DNA of 64,000 bases from Clostridium cavendishii DSM 21758 (GCF_900141845.1 NZ_FQZB01000005.1:124001-188000), one strand, 5' to 3'; numbered from the stretch's first letter, positions 51,805 to 60,813 are shown. Numbers and translations are program-made. Notes: generated from the letters alone by a model not told the origin.

Positions 51805-52734
51805 ATGATTACATTTAATATAGAAAACAATTTTAAGATTCAAAAGCAATGGAATGGGGAAGACGGATATTATTGGATCCTGTTAAATAGTTCTGAGGCA
51901 GAAGAGTTGAACTATCTATTTCATAAGGAATGTATAGAGGAATGTTTAGATTATAAGCAAAATTCTAGAATAGATTATTATAAAGAATATTTATTTATGG
52001 TTATTAATATTTTAGAGCAAGGTGAGAGAGAAATATTATCAAAAGAACTAGATATATTTTTAAGTAAAAATTTAATAATAACTGTTTATAAAGATAAAAT
52101 TAAACTTATAGAGGAAATTATAAAGGATATAAATTTAGATAAAAATTGCCTTTTGCTTAAAGACGTGAAGAGACCTTGCATGGTACTTTATTATATATTA
52201 GATAGGCTTATTATAAATAATTATAATATAATATCTGATTTAGAGGTAAAAGGTGATAGTATCGAAATAGAGATTTTAAAAGAACCTAAAGGCGAACAAT
52301 TAAATAAGTTGCTTTTTGTAAGAAGAGAAGCATATAAGGTACGTAAGCTTTTAAAACCATTAAGGTACATAGGTGAAAATATGCTTTTAAATGAAAATGG
52401 AATTATAGAAGATGAAAATCTTTTCTACTTTAGAAATATAAATCGTAAGATTGATAAATTAATGCTTACATTAGATAATTTATCTCAAGAACTTGCATTA
52501 GTAAGAGAGGCGTATGAATCAGAAATAGCAAATAAAACTAATGAACTTATGAAAGTATTTACTATAATAACAGCTGTTTTCTTGCCATTAGAACTTATAA
52601 CAGCATTATTTTCTATGAGCTTTGATTACATGCCATTTAAAGGGAATTGTTATGCTTTTTATGGTATTTTAATATTTATGGCTTTATTAGTTATATATCT
52701 TTTGAGATTATTTAAAAATAAAAATATATTGTAA
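51805..52734 (+). CDS. CorA-like divalent-cation transporter with altered GMN motif
   Basis: About 309 residues: a cytoplasmic funnel domain (1-245) with a long helix (NLSQELALVREAYESEIANKTNELM), then two C-terminal membrane helices. In CorA proteins the first ends in the selectivity motif GMN; here the equivalent is FSMSFDYMPF, so Gly and Asn are both Ser. Either ion choice differs or it no longer conducts Mg2+. The loop FDYMPFKG is otherwise CorA-like. I start at ATG 51805 with AAAGGTGG upstream. It is alone with a terminator-free end. Confidence 0.8.
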   Translation: MITFNIENNFKIQKQWNGEDGYYWILLNSSEAEELNYLFHKECIEECLDYKQNSRIDYYKEYLFMVINILEQGEREILSKELDIFLSKNLIITVYKDKIKLIEEIIKDINLDKNCLLLKDVKRPCMVLYYILDRLIINNYNIISDLEVKGDSIEIEILKEPKGEQLNKLLFVRREAYKVRKLLKPLRYIGENMLLNENGIIEDENLFYFRNINRKIDKLMLTLDNLSQELALVREAYESEIANKTNELMKVFTIITAVFLPLELITALFSMSFDYMPFKGNCYAFYGILIFMALLVIYLLRLFKNKNIL

Positions 52735-52866
52735 GTTATATTAAAATTAATAAAGATTAAAGGCATTTTTACTTGTTAAAATTAGTATTTTTATATTTGG
52801 AGAGAAATTTGAATTTTTATGTCATATGGTGTAAAATGTGGTTAATATATAAAAAGGGGTGTCACA

Positions 52867-54273
52867 ATGGAAGATTTAAAAGGCTTAAAAAAGAAAGATG
52901 GGTTTGCTTGGGATAATTATTCTGAAGAACAATTAAAAGATGTTTTTGATTTAAGTGAAAGATACAGAAATTTTATGTCAAAGGCGAAGTCTGAAAGAGA
53001 ATGTGTAGATGATTTCATAAACTTAGCTAAAAATGCAGGATATAAAGATTTAAATGAAGTTATAAAAAATGGTGAAACTTTAAAATCAGGTGATAAAGTA
53101 TATTCAAATAATATGGGGAAAAATTTAGCTATGTTTCTTATAGGGGATAAGCCTTTAGAAAAAGGCTTAAAAATACTTGGAGCACATATAGACTCTCCGA
53201 GAATAGATTTAAAGCAAAATCCATTATATGAGGATAATGATTTAGCTTTATTTGAAACACATTATTACGGAGGAATAAAAAAGTATCAATGGGTTAATAT
53301 TCCATTAGCTATACATGGTGTAATAGTTAAAAAAGATGGGACTAGGATTAACGTGGTTATAGGTGAGGATGATAATGATCCTGTAATTGGTATATCAGAT
53401 CTTTTAGTTCATCTTTCAGCTACACAATTAGCAAAAAAGGCATCTGAAGTAATAGAAGGAGAAGAACTTAATGTTTTAATAGGTAGTATGCCAATTAAGG
53501 ATAAGGATGCAAAAGAAAGAGTAAAGGGAAACATACTTATACTTTTAAATGAAAAATATGGTATTGATGAAAATGATTTTGTATCTGCAGAACTTGAATT
53601 AGTTCCAGCTGGTAAGGCTAGAGATTATGGTCTAGATAGAAGTATGATAATGGCTTATGGTCAAGATGATAGAGTGTGTGCTTATACTTCTTTTGAAGCT
53701 CTTTTAAAATTAGATAAAACTGATAAGACATGTGTAGCTTTATTTGTAGATAAAGAGGAAATTGGTAGCGTTGGAGCTACTGGAATGCAATCAAGATTTT
53801 TTGAAAACACAGTTGCAGAAATTATGGATAGATGTAATGAATATAGTGAACTTAAGCTTAGAAGATGTTTAACAAACTCAAAAATGTTATCATCAGATGT
53901 AAGCGCGGCTTTTGATCCTAATTTTCCATCAGTTATGGAAAAGAAAAATTCAGCTTTTTTAGGAAAAGGTATAGTATTTAATAAATATACAGGAGCTAGA
54001 GGAAAATATAGCTGTAATGATGCAAATGCTGAATATATGGCAGAAATAAGATCAATTATGGACAAACATGGAGTTACTTGGCAAACAGCAGAACTTGGAA
54101 AAGTAGATCAAGGTGGTGGTGGAACTATCGCTTATATTCTAGCTCAGTATAATATGCAAGTTATAGATTGTGGAGTAGCACTTTTAAATATGCATGCACC
54201 ATGGGAAATTGCTTCTAAAGCAGATATATATGAAACTATGAAAGGTTATTATGCCTTTTTATTAGAAGCTTAA
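52867..54273 (+). CDS. M18-family aminopeptidase
   Basis: The 468-residue zinc aminopeptidase is of the aspartyl/lysyl aminopeptidase (M18) family. Metal and catalytic residues appear in LGAHIDSPRIDLK, YGQDDRVCAYTSFEAL, DKEEIGSVGATGM and the final MHAPWEIASKADIYETMKGYY (last His ligand). Cytoplasmic, trimming peptides. AAAAAGGGG lies ahead of the ATG. The last 84 bp are repeated exactly about 3.5 kb downstream, where they begin with the His codon and reach 3 bp past the stop. This 3' end is thus the anchor of the cassette array that follows. Confidence 0.94.
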   Translation: MEDLKGLKKKDGFAWDNYSEEQLKDVFDLSERYRNFMSKAKSERECVDDFINLAKNAGYKDLNEVIKNGETLKSGDKVYSNNMGKNLAMFLIGDKPLEKGLKILGAHIDSPRIDLKQNPLYEDNDLALFETHYYGGIKKYQWVNIPLAIHGVIVKKDGTRINVVIGEDDNDPVIGISDLLVHLSATQLAKKASEVIEGEELNVLIGSMPIKDKDAKERVKGNILILLNEKYGIDENDFVSAELELVPAGKARDYGLDRSMIMAYGQDDRVCAYTSFEALLKLDKTDKTCVALFVDKEEIGSVGATGMQSRFFENTVAEIMDRCNEYSELKLRRCLTNSKMLSSDVSAAFDPNFPSVMEKKNSAFLGKGIVFNKYTGARGKYSCNDANAEYMAEIRSIMDKHGVTWQTAELGKVDQGGGGTIAYILAQYNMQVIDCGVALLNMHAPWEIASKADIYETMKGYYAFLLEA

Positions 54274-54276
54274 AAA
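54193..54276 (+). repeat. Aminopeptidase 3'-end repeat, copy 1 (in the gene)
   Basis: These 84 bases (the last 27 codons including the stop, plus 3) are identical by eye to 57734-57817; a 24-base core ending at the stop codon recurs at 60814-60837. Confidence 0.95.
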
Positions 54277-54610
54277 TGGTACAATAAAGCCATTTATATG
54301 TTTTATAAATTGTAATTGAAACGATGTTTTTTTATATATGGAAATCATGTTTTTTAAGGACATGAATTTTATGTATAGGAGGGCGTCGTTTTTTATGTGT
54401 TTAAGAGGTGAAAAATGGAATATAAAATATTTAGAGGATTAATTGTAGAGTGTCTAGAATATTAAAAAGTAAAAATAGGAGTAAGAGGACTATAAAAACT
54501 TGCACAGAAAAGTTTAATGCTTTTAGTAGATTTCTTGGAGATATCACTTTTAAATTCTAGTTTCAGATGCTATTAACACTCTTCCTACTACTGGCTCTGT
54601 AGGTATTCCA
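54274..54610 (+). other. Spacer 1 after the aminopeptidase gene (tiny ORF remnant and toxin 5' junction)
   Basis: This stretch aligns with 57815-58050: GAAACGATGT...TATATATGG, then a GGAGG and a short coding frame. Here the frame is broken: ATG 54395 gives 15 codons, while ATG 54415 with GAGGTG upstream gives MEYKIFRGLIVECLEY, which matches the tail of the intact copy at 57951. From about 54475 the sequence becomes cargo. One frame reads TEKFNAFSRFLGDITFKF before a stop at 54558, and the toxin frame opens at 54554. Confidence 0.6.
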
Positions 54611-55609
54611 ATGAATAAATTTCAAGAATGGGTTCAGAATTCACAAACTATAATGCCAAAAGATACTCTTGCACCTAGACAAATACCAGTTAAAAATATT
54701 TCTACTAATGCTATTAGTCTACAAGATATTGAAGATAGTATAATTAATGGTGGATGCTCAATAACAGAAGAAGTTCAAGAAAACATAAAAGCAACAACTG
54801 ATTCATTAACAGCACAAAGATATATAAACGGTAGAGCAGTTGTAATAAATCAATCCTTAAAAGATGCCAATATAAAAGGGACAAAGGTATATGAATCAGA
54901 TATAGTAAAAGGTATAACCAGAAGTTTATTAACTGAAGATGCCGAATTTTTGCTTGATTATTATGCAGGGACAGGCTGTAAAATTAATGATTATACGGAA
55001 TTAGTAGATTTTGAAGATACAATAGGTCAATATTATGATACAAGTACTAAAACTTTTGAAGATACTAGTATGGGTGTTATAATATATGGTGTAAATGGAG
55101 CGCATATTGTACCGGTTAAGGCAGAAAGTAAATCAGGAGAAAATGAAAATAAAAAAACTAAAACAACAGAGCCTTCATTAAAGAAAGATGGTAAACCTAA
55201 AGGTAATTATCAAAAAGAGACTAGCCGTGGTATTAAAAGACAAAATGAAACCGCTGATACATTTGCAAAAGAGGGGTATGATACAGAAATGTTAGATGAA
55301 GTGGCTGGTGGAAATGGACATGGAATTGAAAAAGACACCAATCCAGATTTTTTAATTGAAGAAGAACCTTTCGATTGTTACTCACCAGATAAAAACACAA
55401 GTTTTAATAATGTTTGTAAAGAAATAGCTAAGAAGTTAAGAAAACAAGCCTACAGAATTGTTCTAAATTTAGATGATTATAATCCTGAAATGACGGAGGA
55501 GTTAATATCAACAATAGTAAGAAAAGCAAAACCTAATGGTGATTTGAAGAGATTAATAGAATTATTTATTGTTAAGGATGGTAAAATAAAAAGAGTTTTT
55601 TTGAGGTGA
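54611..55609 (+). CDS. 5'-truncated polymorphic toxin with CdiA-type tRNA nuclease C-terminus
   Basis: The frame is open from 54554 and reads through SDAINTLPTTGSVGIP before the first ATG (54611), which has no good ribosome site; the gene looks like the tail of a longer toxin. Residues ~1-180 are an unknown domain ending GVIIYGVNGAHIVPV. After a Lys/Glu/Thr linker, residues ~190-332 match the CdiA C-terminal tRNase domain: RQNETADTFAKEGYD, NPDFLIEEEPFDCYSP, AKKLRKQAYRIVLNLDD, and a final short strand. Such tails cut tRNA in rival cells. The probable immunity gene follows 6 bp later. Confidence 0.8.
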   Translation: MNKFQEWVQNSQTIMPKDTLAPRQIPVKNISTNAISLQDIEDSIINGGCSITEEVQENIKATTDSLTAQRYINGRAVVINQSLKDANIKGTKVYESDIVKGITRSLLTEDAEFLLDYYAGTGCKINDYTELVDFEDTIGQYYDTSTKTFEDTSMGVIIYGVNGAHIVPVKAESKSGENENKKTKTTEPSLKKDGKPKGNYQKETSRGIKRQNETADTFAKEGYDTEMLDEVAGGNGHGIEKDTNPDFLIEEEPFDCYSPDKNTSFNNVCKEIAKKLRKQAYRIVLNLDDYNPEMTEELISTIVRKAKPNGDLKRLIELFIVKDGKIKRVFLR

Positions 55610-55615
55610 TAGATA

Positions 55616-56071
55616 ATGGAATTAAATTTGTTTTTGTTTTCAATTTATGATGAAGAGGTTACTATAAATATATTATTAGAATTATTAAAACAAGTTACAC
55701 AAGATATTAAAACAGATTTGTCTGAATCGGGAGAAGTATATATATATTGTAATTATTTTTTGATTTGCATTGAAAAAGATGAGATAGATAATATAAATGA
55801 TATAAAAGAAGAACATGATATGGATGTAAATCTATCAATTAGTATTCAGGTATTTAATAAAACATTTGATGTTGGGATAACTAGCTTATTAAAGTTTATT
55901 GGGTTGATTATTAATAAACTTCAAGGAGATGTGTTATTACTAGAAAACTTTTCACCAGAAATCTTAAAAAGAAAAGATGATGTTTTGTTTGCAAACATTG
56001 ATTTTAATAGTGAGTATTATAGGTTTCCATTTAATGAGTTAGGAATACCTTATGTTGAATTGAAAATATAA
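55616..56071 (+). CDS. Probable immunity protein for the tRNase toxin
   Basis: The 151-residue acidic protein (pattern MELNLFLFSIYDEEVTINIL, later LQGDVLLLENFSPEILKRK and NELGIPYVELKI) has no recognised domain name. Position decides the call: it begins 6 bp after the toxin stop with GAGGTGATAGATA ahead of its ATG, the usual toxin-immunity order, and its acidity fits a protein that binds a basic nuclease. It may be expressed even if the truncated toxin is silent, giving protection against related toxins. Confidence 0.65.
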   Translation: MELNLFLFSIYDEEVTINILLELLKQVTQDIKTDLSESGEVYIYCNYFLICIEKDEIDNINDIKEEHDMDVNLSISIQVFNKTFDVGITSLLKFIGLIINKLQGDVLLLENFSPEILKRKDDVLFANIDFNSEYYRFPFNELGIPYVELKI

Positions 56072-56105
56072 TTGAATATGAGAGCAAATAAAGTTTAAAA
56101 ATAAT

Positions 56106-56430
56106 AAGACATGTCAATACTTCATAGAAAGGAATTGTGGACATGTCTTTTATAATTACAAAGAAAGGTCATATTATTTAATAACGGCATTTTGCTTTGT
56201 TAGAGTTAATAAAAATAGCATTATAGTTGATTATGATAAAGGATTTGATATTGTAAGTTAGATAAATATGAATTTGTATCATTATTATGTTTTAATCCTT
56301 ATAAGAATTTATTGTATAAAATTTACTTTATTTATAAAATATAAGGAAAAATGTAGAAATATTTTCCTTGAAATTGAAAATTATGTAGTTATATAATAGT
56401 AACTGTAGTAATTTTAAGGGGGAAATATAA
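56106..56430 (+). repeat. BIG2-protein leader repeat, copy 1
   Basis: This ~325-bp non-coding leader is near-identical, especially from about 56240 on, to 59026-59343. It starts with a hairpin AAGACATGTC/GACATGTCTT (56106-56149), which can end the toxin-immunity transcript. It has GGAAAA/TTTTCC arms (56345-56367), a promoter TTGAAA (56368-56373) N18 TATAAT (56392-56397), and AAGGGGG before the ATG. Confidence 0.85.
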
Positions 56431-57492
56431 ATGAAAAAGAAAATTAGTTTAGTTTTAAGTATTATTTTAGCATTTACTTTTTTAGCTTTTACACATCCAA
56501 CTAATGCTAGAGCAGAGGATAAGGACGTAGTAATTGGAGCAGATAATCTAAACAAGACAGCTGAAAATAGCGCTAAAGTTGGAGATAAACTTTTGCAACC
56601 TGAAAAAGGCTGGAAAAGATATATGCATACAAATCCAAATATAAATTATATAGGAGATTCATGGGAAAAAAGTGATTATTCTCATTATTCGTACTTAAAC
56701 AATAAAAATATAAAAATAAAATTTAATTTTATAGGAACTAAGATAAGAATTATTGGAACTAGTAATATATATAAATTTAAAGATAATATAATAAATATAG
56801 ATGGTAAGGAATATACATTTTCTCAATACTCCGAAAGAGAACCTTCGTCAAAACCAACTTATCAATTGAATTATGAAAATCTAGAACTTACAAATAAAAA
56901 ACACACAGTTGAAATAAGTATTCCTAGAACTGAAGCACAATATACTTTGGTATTATGTGCAATAGATATAGATGATACTGGTAGATTGTTGACATCTAAT
57001 GAAATTTTAGCAGAATCAATAACCTTGGATAAATCATCAATAAGTTTATTAACAGGAAAAACAGATAAACTAACAGCAACAGTAAAACCAGATAATGCAA
57101 CAAATAAAAAAGTTGTATGGTCATCAAGTGATGAAAACATAGCTAAAATAGACCAAGATGGAAATATAACAGCTGGTAAAGTAGGACATGCAACAATAAC
57201 AGCTACAGTTGAAGGTACTGATTTAAAGGCTACTTGTGAAGTTAATGTAACAGAAGAAAATAAAGGTAGGGCAATCCTTGCTATAACAATGGTAAATGGA
57301 ATAACTAAAGAATATGATGTATCAGCAGATGAAATATCAGCTTTTGAAAAGTGGTTTGATGAAAGTAATGGTAAGGGACAAGTTAGATATGGATTTAATA
57401 AAACAATAAAACCATATAAACAAGTTAAGGAATATGTAGTATTTGATAAAATAGCTTCATTTGAAATTAGAGAATATGAGGCAGATAAATAA
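56431..57492 (+). CDS. Secreted BIG2-domain protein A (variable N-terminal module)
   Basis: 353 residues: signal peptide MKKKISLVLSIILAFTFLAF with cleavage probably near NARAED; a module (about 45-185) of predicted beta-strands (IKIKFNFIGTKIRIIGTSNI, IINIDGKEYTFSQY) like carbohydrate-binding jellyrolls; one BIG2 immunoglobulin-like domain (about 195-275, ITLDKSSISLLTGKT to ATCEVNV); and a ~65-residue C-terminal domain (ILAITMVNGITKEYDVSADE to the end). Signal, BIG2 and C-terminal domain are shared with protein B at 59344, but the N-terminal module is unrelated. No sortase motif is seen, so it may be released or bound by the C-terminal domain. Confidence 0.85.
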   Translation: MKKKISLVLSIILAFTFLAFTHPTNARAEDKDVVIGADNLNKTAENSAKVGDKLLQPEKGWKRYMHTNPNINYIGDSWEKSDYSHYSYLNNKNIKIKFNFIGTKIRIIGTSNIYKFKDNIINIDGKEYTFSQYSEREPSSKPTYQLNYENLELTNKKHTVEISIPRTEAQYTLVLCAIDIDDTGRLLTSNEILAESITLDKSSISLLTGKTDKLTATVKPDNATNKKVVWSSSDENIAKIDQDGNITAGKVGHATITATVEGTDLKATCEVNVTEENKGRAILAITMVNGITKEYDVSADEISAFEKWFDESNGKGQVRYGFNKTIKPYKQVKEYVVFDKIASFEIREYEADK

Positions 57493-57510
57493 ATTAAATA
57501 AGATATTTAA

Positions 57511-57536
57511 GAGCATCTATAGAGGTGCTCTTTTTT
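57511..57536 (+). terminator. Terminator of BIG2 protein A gene
   Basis: GAGCATCT/AGGTGCTC with an ATAG loop is followed by six T. Confidence 0.88.
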
Positions 57537-57733
57537 GTATTTTTCAACATATATGAGAGGGTATGTAACATGGGTGAATTATTAAAAGTTGCAATAAATC
57601 AAGGCTTTTGAAGCTTTTTAGATCCTATCTTTACTGATAAATATATGTAACTGTAGTAGTCTTTTAATAAAGAAACACTTATTTAATTAAATATGAAATC
57701 ATTATTTATTGTTATTTGTTAGTAAGAACACTC

Positions 57734-57817
57734 CATGCACCATGGGAAATTGCTTCTAAAGCAGATATATATGAAACTATGAAAGGTTATTATGCCTTTT
57801 TATTAGAAGCTTAAAAA
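57734..57817 (+). repeat. Aminopeptidase 3'-end repeat, copy 2
   Basis: This is an exact copy of 54193-54276 that cannot be expressed as a gene by itself: it is preceded by unrelated sequence. The region 57537-57733 shows no gene. Confidence 0.95.
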
Positions 57818-57950
57818 GCTATTGGTTGTGCAATTTTTTGATAAAACTTAATATTTGAAACGATGTATTTTTATATATGGAATAAATGTAATTTCCTTAA
57901 ATGAAGGATTTTAAAATAAAATTTTAAAAAGGAGGTTGTATTTATTTTTT

Positions 57951-58040
57951 ATGCATTTAAGAAGAATTAATATTAAAGATAAAATATTTAAAGAATTAGC
58001 AAAAGAGTGTTTAGGCTATTATAACAAAGAGAGAAATTAA
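57951..58040 (+). CDS. Tiny ORF (29 residues) in spacer 2
   Basis: ATG 57951 encodes MHLRRINIKDKIFKELAKEC followed by nine residues and a stop. GGAGG lies 15 bases upstream, rather far. The equivalent frame in spacer 1 is broken but retains KIFRGLIVECLEY, so this may be a real small gene or only a conserved remnant of the repeat unit. Confidence 0.35.
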   Translation: MHLRRINIKDKIFKELAKECLGYYNKERN

Positions 58041-58189
58041 TAAAAAGAAAAAGTATTATTGAAATAAATGCAATGGCATAACTTATTTAATAACAATATT
58101 ATAAAAGATTACTCTAAAAATGTTATGTAATTGTATAAATTTAGAAAAGCTGTTAATATAATTACATAATATAAAAGAGAAGAAATAAA

Positions 58190-58723
58190 ATGAAAAACGC
58201 GTTTAAAAGTTTTGGATCAAAAAATGCTACAATCAAGATTACTAATTTATTAATAGTATTTATTATGGTAATAAGTTTAGGGGTTAATGGAATAGGTTGT
58301 GATTCAAAATCATCAGAAAATAAGAAAGTAGCTTCTGAAAAATTGCAATTTGAACAAAAGGGTAATGAAAAAGAGCAAGAAAAATTAGCTGAAGAGAAAT
58401 TAGAGAAAAAACAAGCTGCAGAACAGCAAAGAAAGGAACAGGAAAAAAAAGCTAAAAAAGTGCAAGAGGATAAAGCCAAGATAGAATATGGACAAGCTAA
58501 TAAAACTAATAACGCAACAACATCAAGTAATAATACTATAAAGAAAGAAATTCCTCAAAGTAATACGGATAATCAATCAGTTGCTGTATATAGTACAGAT
58601 ACAGGAAAAAAATATCATAGTAATGGATGTCAATATTTAAGAAAGAGTAAAATAGCCATAAATTTAAAAGATGCAAAATTACAGGGACTTACACCTTGTA
58701 GTAAATGCCATCCGCCTAGATAG
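58190..58723 (+). CDS. Lipoprotein with coiled-coil linker and C-terminal Cys/His domain, copy 1
   Basis: 177 residues: basic N-terminus, hydrophobic segment with a lipobox-like NGIGC (Cys about 38), a charged coiled coil rich in KEQE/AEEK repeats (about 55-100), a Ser/Thr/Asn linker, and a ~45-residue C-terminal domain KKYHSNGCQYLRKSKI...LTPCSKCHPPR. The His-x3-Cys and Cys-x2-Cys spacing is that of a small Ada-like zinc domain found at the ends of some secreted nucleases and competence-type proteins. A paralogue lies at 61747. AAGAGAAG is a modest ribosome site. Confidence 0.75.
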   Translation: MKNAFKSFGSKNATIKITNLLIVFIMVISLGVNGIGCDSKSSENKKVASEKLQFEQKGNEKEQEKLAEEKLEKKQAAEQQRKEQEKKAKKVQEDKAKIEYGQANKTNNATTSSNNTIKKEIPQSNTDNQSVAVYSTDTGKKYHSNGCQYLRKSKIAINLKDAKLQGLTPCSKCHPPR

Positions 58724-58751
58724 AGTGTGAAATAATAAGGAGGTGTAATAT

Positions 58752-58991
58752 ATGAAGTATGTCTATTTATTACAGCATAGTTATGAAATAAATGAGGTAG
58801 ATGAAACAAAAACAATAGGGATATACACATCAGAAGAAAATGCTTTGAATGTTATAGAGAAGTATAAAAGTCTTCCAGGTTTTAAAGATTATAATGAGGA
58901 TTGTTTTTATATAGATAAGTACGAGCTTAATCAAAATAACTGGGAAGAAGGCTTTATAACTTGGGAAGAAGCAAATAAGACTGATAAATAA
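58752..58991 (+). CDS. DUF7336-like small protein
   Basis: The 79-residue protein starts MKYVYLLQHSYEINEVDETK, then GIYTSEENALNVIEKYKSLPGF and FYIDKYELNQNNWEEGF, which I recognise as the DUF7336 pattern. It is cytoplasmic by appearance (no signal). AAGGAGGTG precedes the ATG. It is 28 bp after the lipoprotein and forms cargo 2 with it; similar small genes often sit in accessory or toxin-related islands, but no function is known. Confidence 0.75.
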   Translation: MKYVYLLQHSYEINEVDETKTIGIYTSEENALNVIEKYKSLPGFKDYNEDCFYIDKYELNQNNWEEGFITWEEANKTDK

Positions 58992-59025
58992 TAAAATGGT
59001 AGTTTGTGTAAAGCTTAAAACCAAC

Positions 59026-59343
59026 AAGACATGTCAATATTTCATAGAAAGGGAGTGTGGACATGTTTTTTATAATTACAAATAAAACTCATATATTATG
59101 GCATTTTGACTTATTAGAATGAATAAAAATAGTTTATATTTGATTAGGATAGAGAATTTGATATTGTAAGTTAGATAAATATGAATCTGTAGCATTATTG
59201 TGTTTTAATACTTATAAGAATTTATTGTATAAAATTTACTTTATTTATAAAATATAAGGAAAAATGTAGAAATATTTTCCTTGAAATTGAAAATTATGTA
59301 GTTATATAATAGTAACTGTAGTAATTTTAAGGGGGAAATATAA
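59026..59343 (+). repeat. BIG2-protein leader repeat, copy 2
   Basis: Counterpart of 56106-56430: the same hairpin (59026-59069), promoter TTGAAA (59281-59286) N18 TATAAT (59305-59310) and AAGGGGG before the ATG. From about 59160 to the ATG the two differ at only a few positions by eye. Confidence 0.85.
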
Positions 59344-60576
59344 ATGAAAAAGAAAATTAGTTTAGTTTTATCAATAGTATTGATTTTTTCAACAATATTT
59401 ATGGGAAGTGGTTTTGGAAAAAATGTAATTGCAGTAGAAAATACAACAACTAAACAAAGTACTGATATAAAACCAATACACCAGTATACATTTGATAAAG
59501 ATAATGGAGATACTGTGATTGATACAGGAAGCATGGCTGGAGAAGATGGAAAGTTTAATGGAAAAGCAAATAATACTAAGATTATAACTGAAAACGGAGA
59601 AAAGTTTAGAAGATTTAATGGTGGAGATGATAGCATTGGGTTTAATGATTATATTACACCATTAGGAAAGAAAAGTATAAAATTTAAAATAAGAACTAGT
59701 AGTACAAATGATTCAAATCTTATATCTAATTTAAATGATGGAGCTATTGAATGTGGATGGGCATCTTGGATAAGTGGTTCTGGTCAAATCAATGTATCAG
59801 TATCTAATGGAAATACATCATCAATCTCTAAAGTAACAAGTAATAAATCAATAAATGATGGAAAATGGCATGAAATCTTATTTACATGGGATGGAACAAC
59901 AGGTACAAATAAAATGATGCTATATATTGACGACCTAACAAATGCAGATGCTGTGACTACAGCTAAAAGTGTTGAAAATAAATTACCAGCAAATAAATTT
60001 TTGATTGGTAAATATGGAGTAAATAAAGCTTATTCTTTTATTGGTGATTTAGCCTCATTAGAAGTATATAATGATGTATTGGACTGCTCAATAAAAGTAG
60101 AATCAATAACATTAGATAAATCATCAATAAGCTTATTAACAGGAAAAACAGATAATTTAACGGCTATAGTAAAACCAGATAATGCAATCAATAAAGAAAT
60201 CGAATGGTCATCAAGTGATAAAGATATTGCTGAGTATAAAGATGGAAAAGTAGTAGCAGGCAAAAAAATAGGACAGGCAACAATAACTGCTAAAGTTAAA
60301 GGTACTGATTTAAAAGCAACTTGCGAAGTTAATGTAACTGAAGATAGAAATAAAGCAATACTTGCTATTACAATGGTAAATGGAATAACTAAAGAGTATG
60401 ATGTATCAGCAGATGAAATATCAGCTTTTGAAAAGTGGTTTGATGAAAGTAATGGTAAGGGACAAGTTAGATATGGATTTAATAAAAAAATAAATCCTTA
60501 TAAGCAAGTTAAAGAATATATAGTATTTGATAAAATAGCTTCATTTGAAATTAGATCATATGAGGCAGATAAATAG
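59344..60576 (+). CDS. Secreted BIG2-domain protein B (LamG-like N-terminal module)
   Basis: 410 residues: the same signal start MKKKISLVLSI as protein A, then a LamG/concanavalin-like jellyroll module (about 35-245: HQYTFDKDNGDTVIDTGSMA, GKWHEILFTWDGTTGTNKMM, YSFIGDLASLEVYNDVL). Next come one BIG2 domain (about 250-330) and the shared ~65-residue C-terminal domain, nearly identical to that of protein A. LamG modules bind glycans or extracellular proteins. The abrupt change between shared and unshared parts points to domain exchange. A terminator follows. Confidence 0.85.
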   Translation: MKKKISLVLSIVLIFSTIFMGSGFGKNVIAVENTTTKQSTDIKPIHQYTFDKDNGDTVIDTGSMAGEDGKFNGKANNTKIITENGEKFRRFNGGDDSIGFNDYITPLGKKSIKFKIRTSSTNDSNLISNLNDGAIECGWASWISGSGQINVSVSNGNTSSISKVTSNKSINDGKWHEILFTWDGTTGTNKMMLYIDDLTNADAVTTAKSVENKLPANKFLIGKYGVNKAYSFIGDLASLEVYNDVLDCSIKVESITLDKSSISLLTGKTDNLTAIVKPDNAINKEIEWSSSDKDIAEYKDGKVVAGKKIGQATITAKVKGTDLKATCEVNVTEDRNKAILAITMVNGITKEYDVSADEISAFEKWFDESNGKGQVRYGFNKKINPYKQVKEYIVFDKIASFEIRSYEADK

Positions 60577-60590
60577 ATATTTATTAATTA

Positions 60591-60629
60591 ATAAGGGATA
60601 CTTACTTGGTGGGTATCCCTTATTTTTTA
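60591..60629 (+). terminator. Terminator of BIG2 protein B gene
   Basis: ATAAGGGATAC/GTATCCCTTAT is followed by a T-rich run. Confidence 0.88.
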
Positions 60630-60813
60630 TTTACCTAAAAATAAAGGTAACAATAATAAAATATATATTAGAATCTTTATAAATAATAATATAAATATTT
60701 TAATGTAAAAATTTTTTTGTTTTAAGCATAATAAATTTTCAAATTAAAATTAGTTATTTATATTATTAATAAGTATTTACCAAAGTTACAAAATGTAAAT
60801 TATGAGTAGATGG

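Noticed and set aside
54611..56071. A complete contact-dependent inhibition system
   Set aside because: No secretion partner, signal peptide or delivery domain (such as LXG) is seen upstream; only the toxin tail and partner are present.
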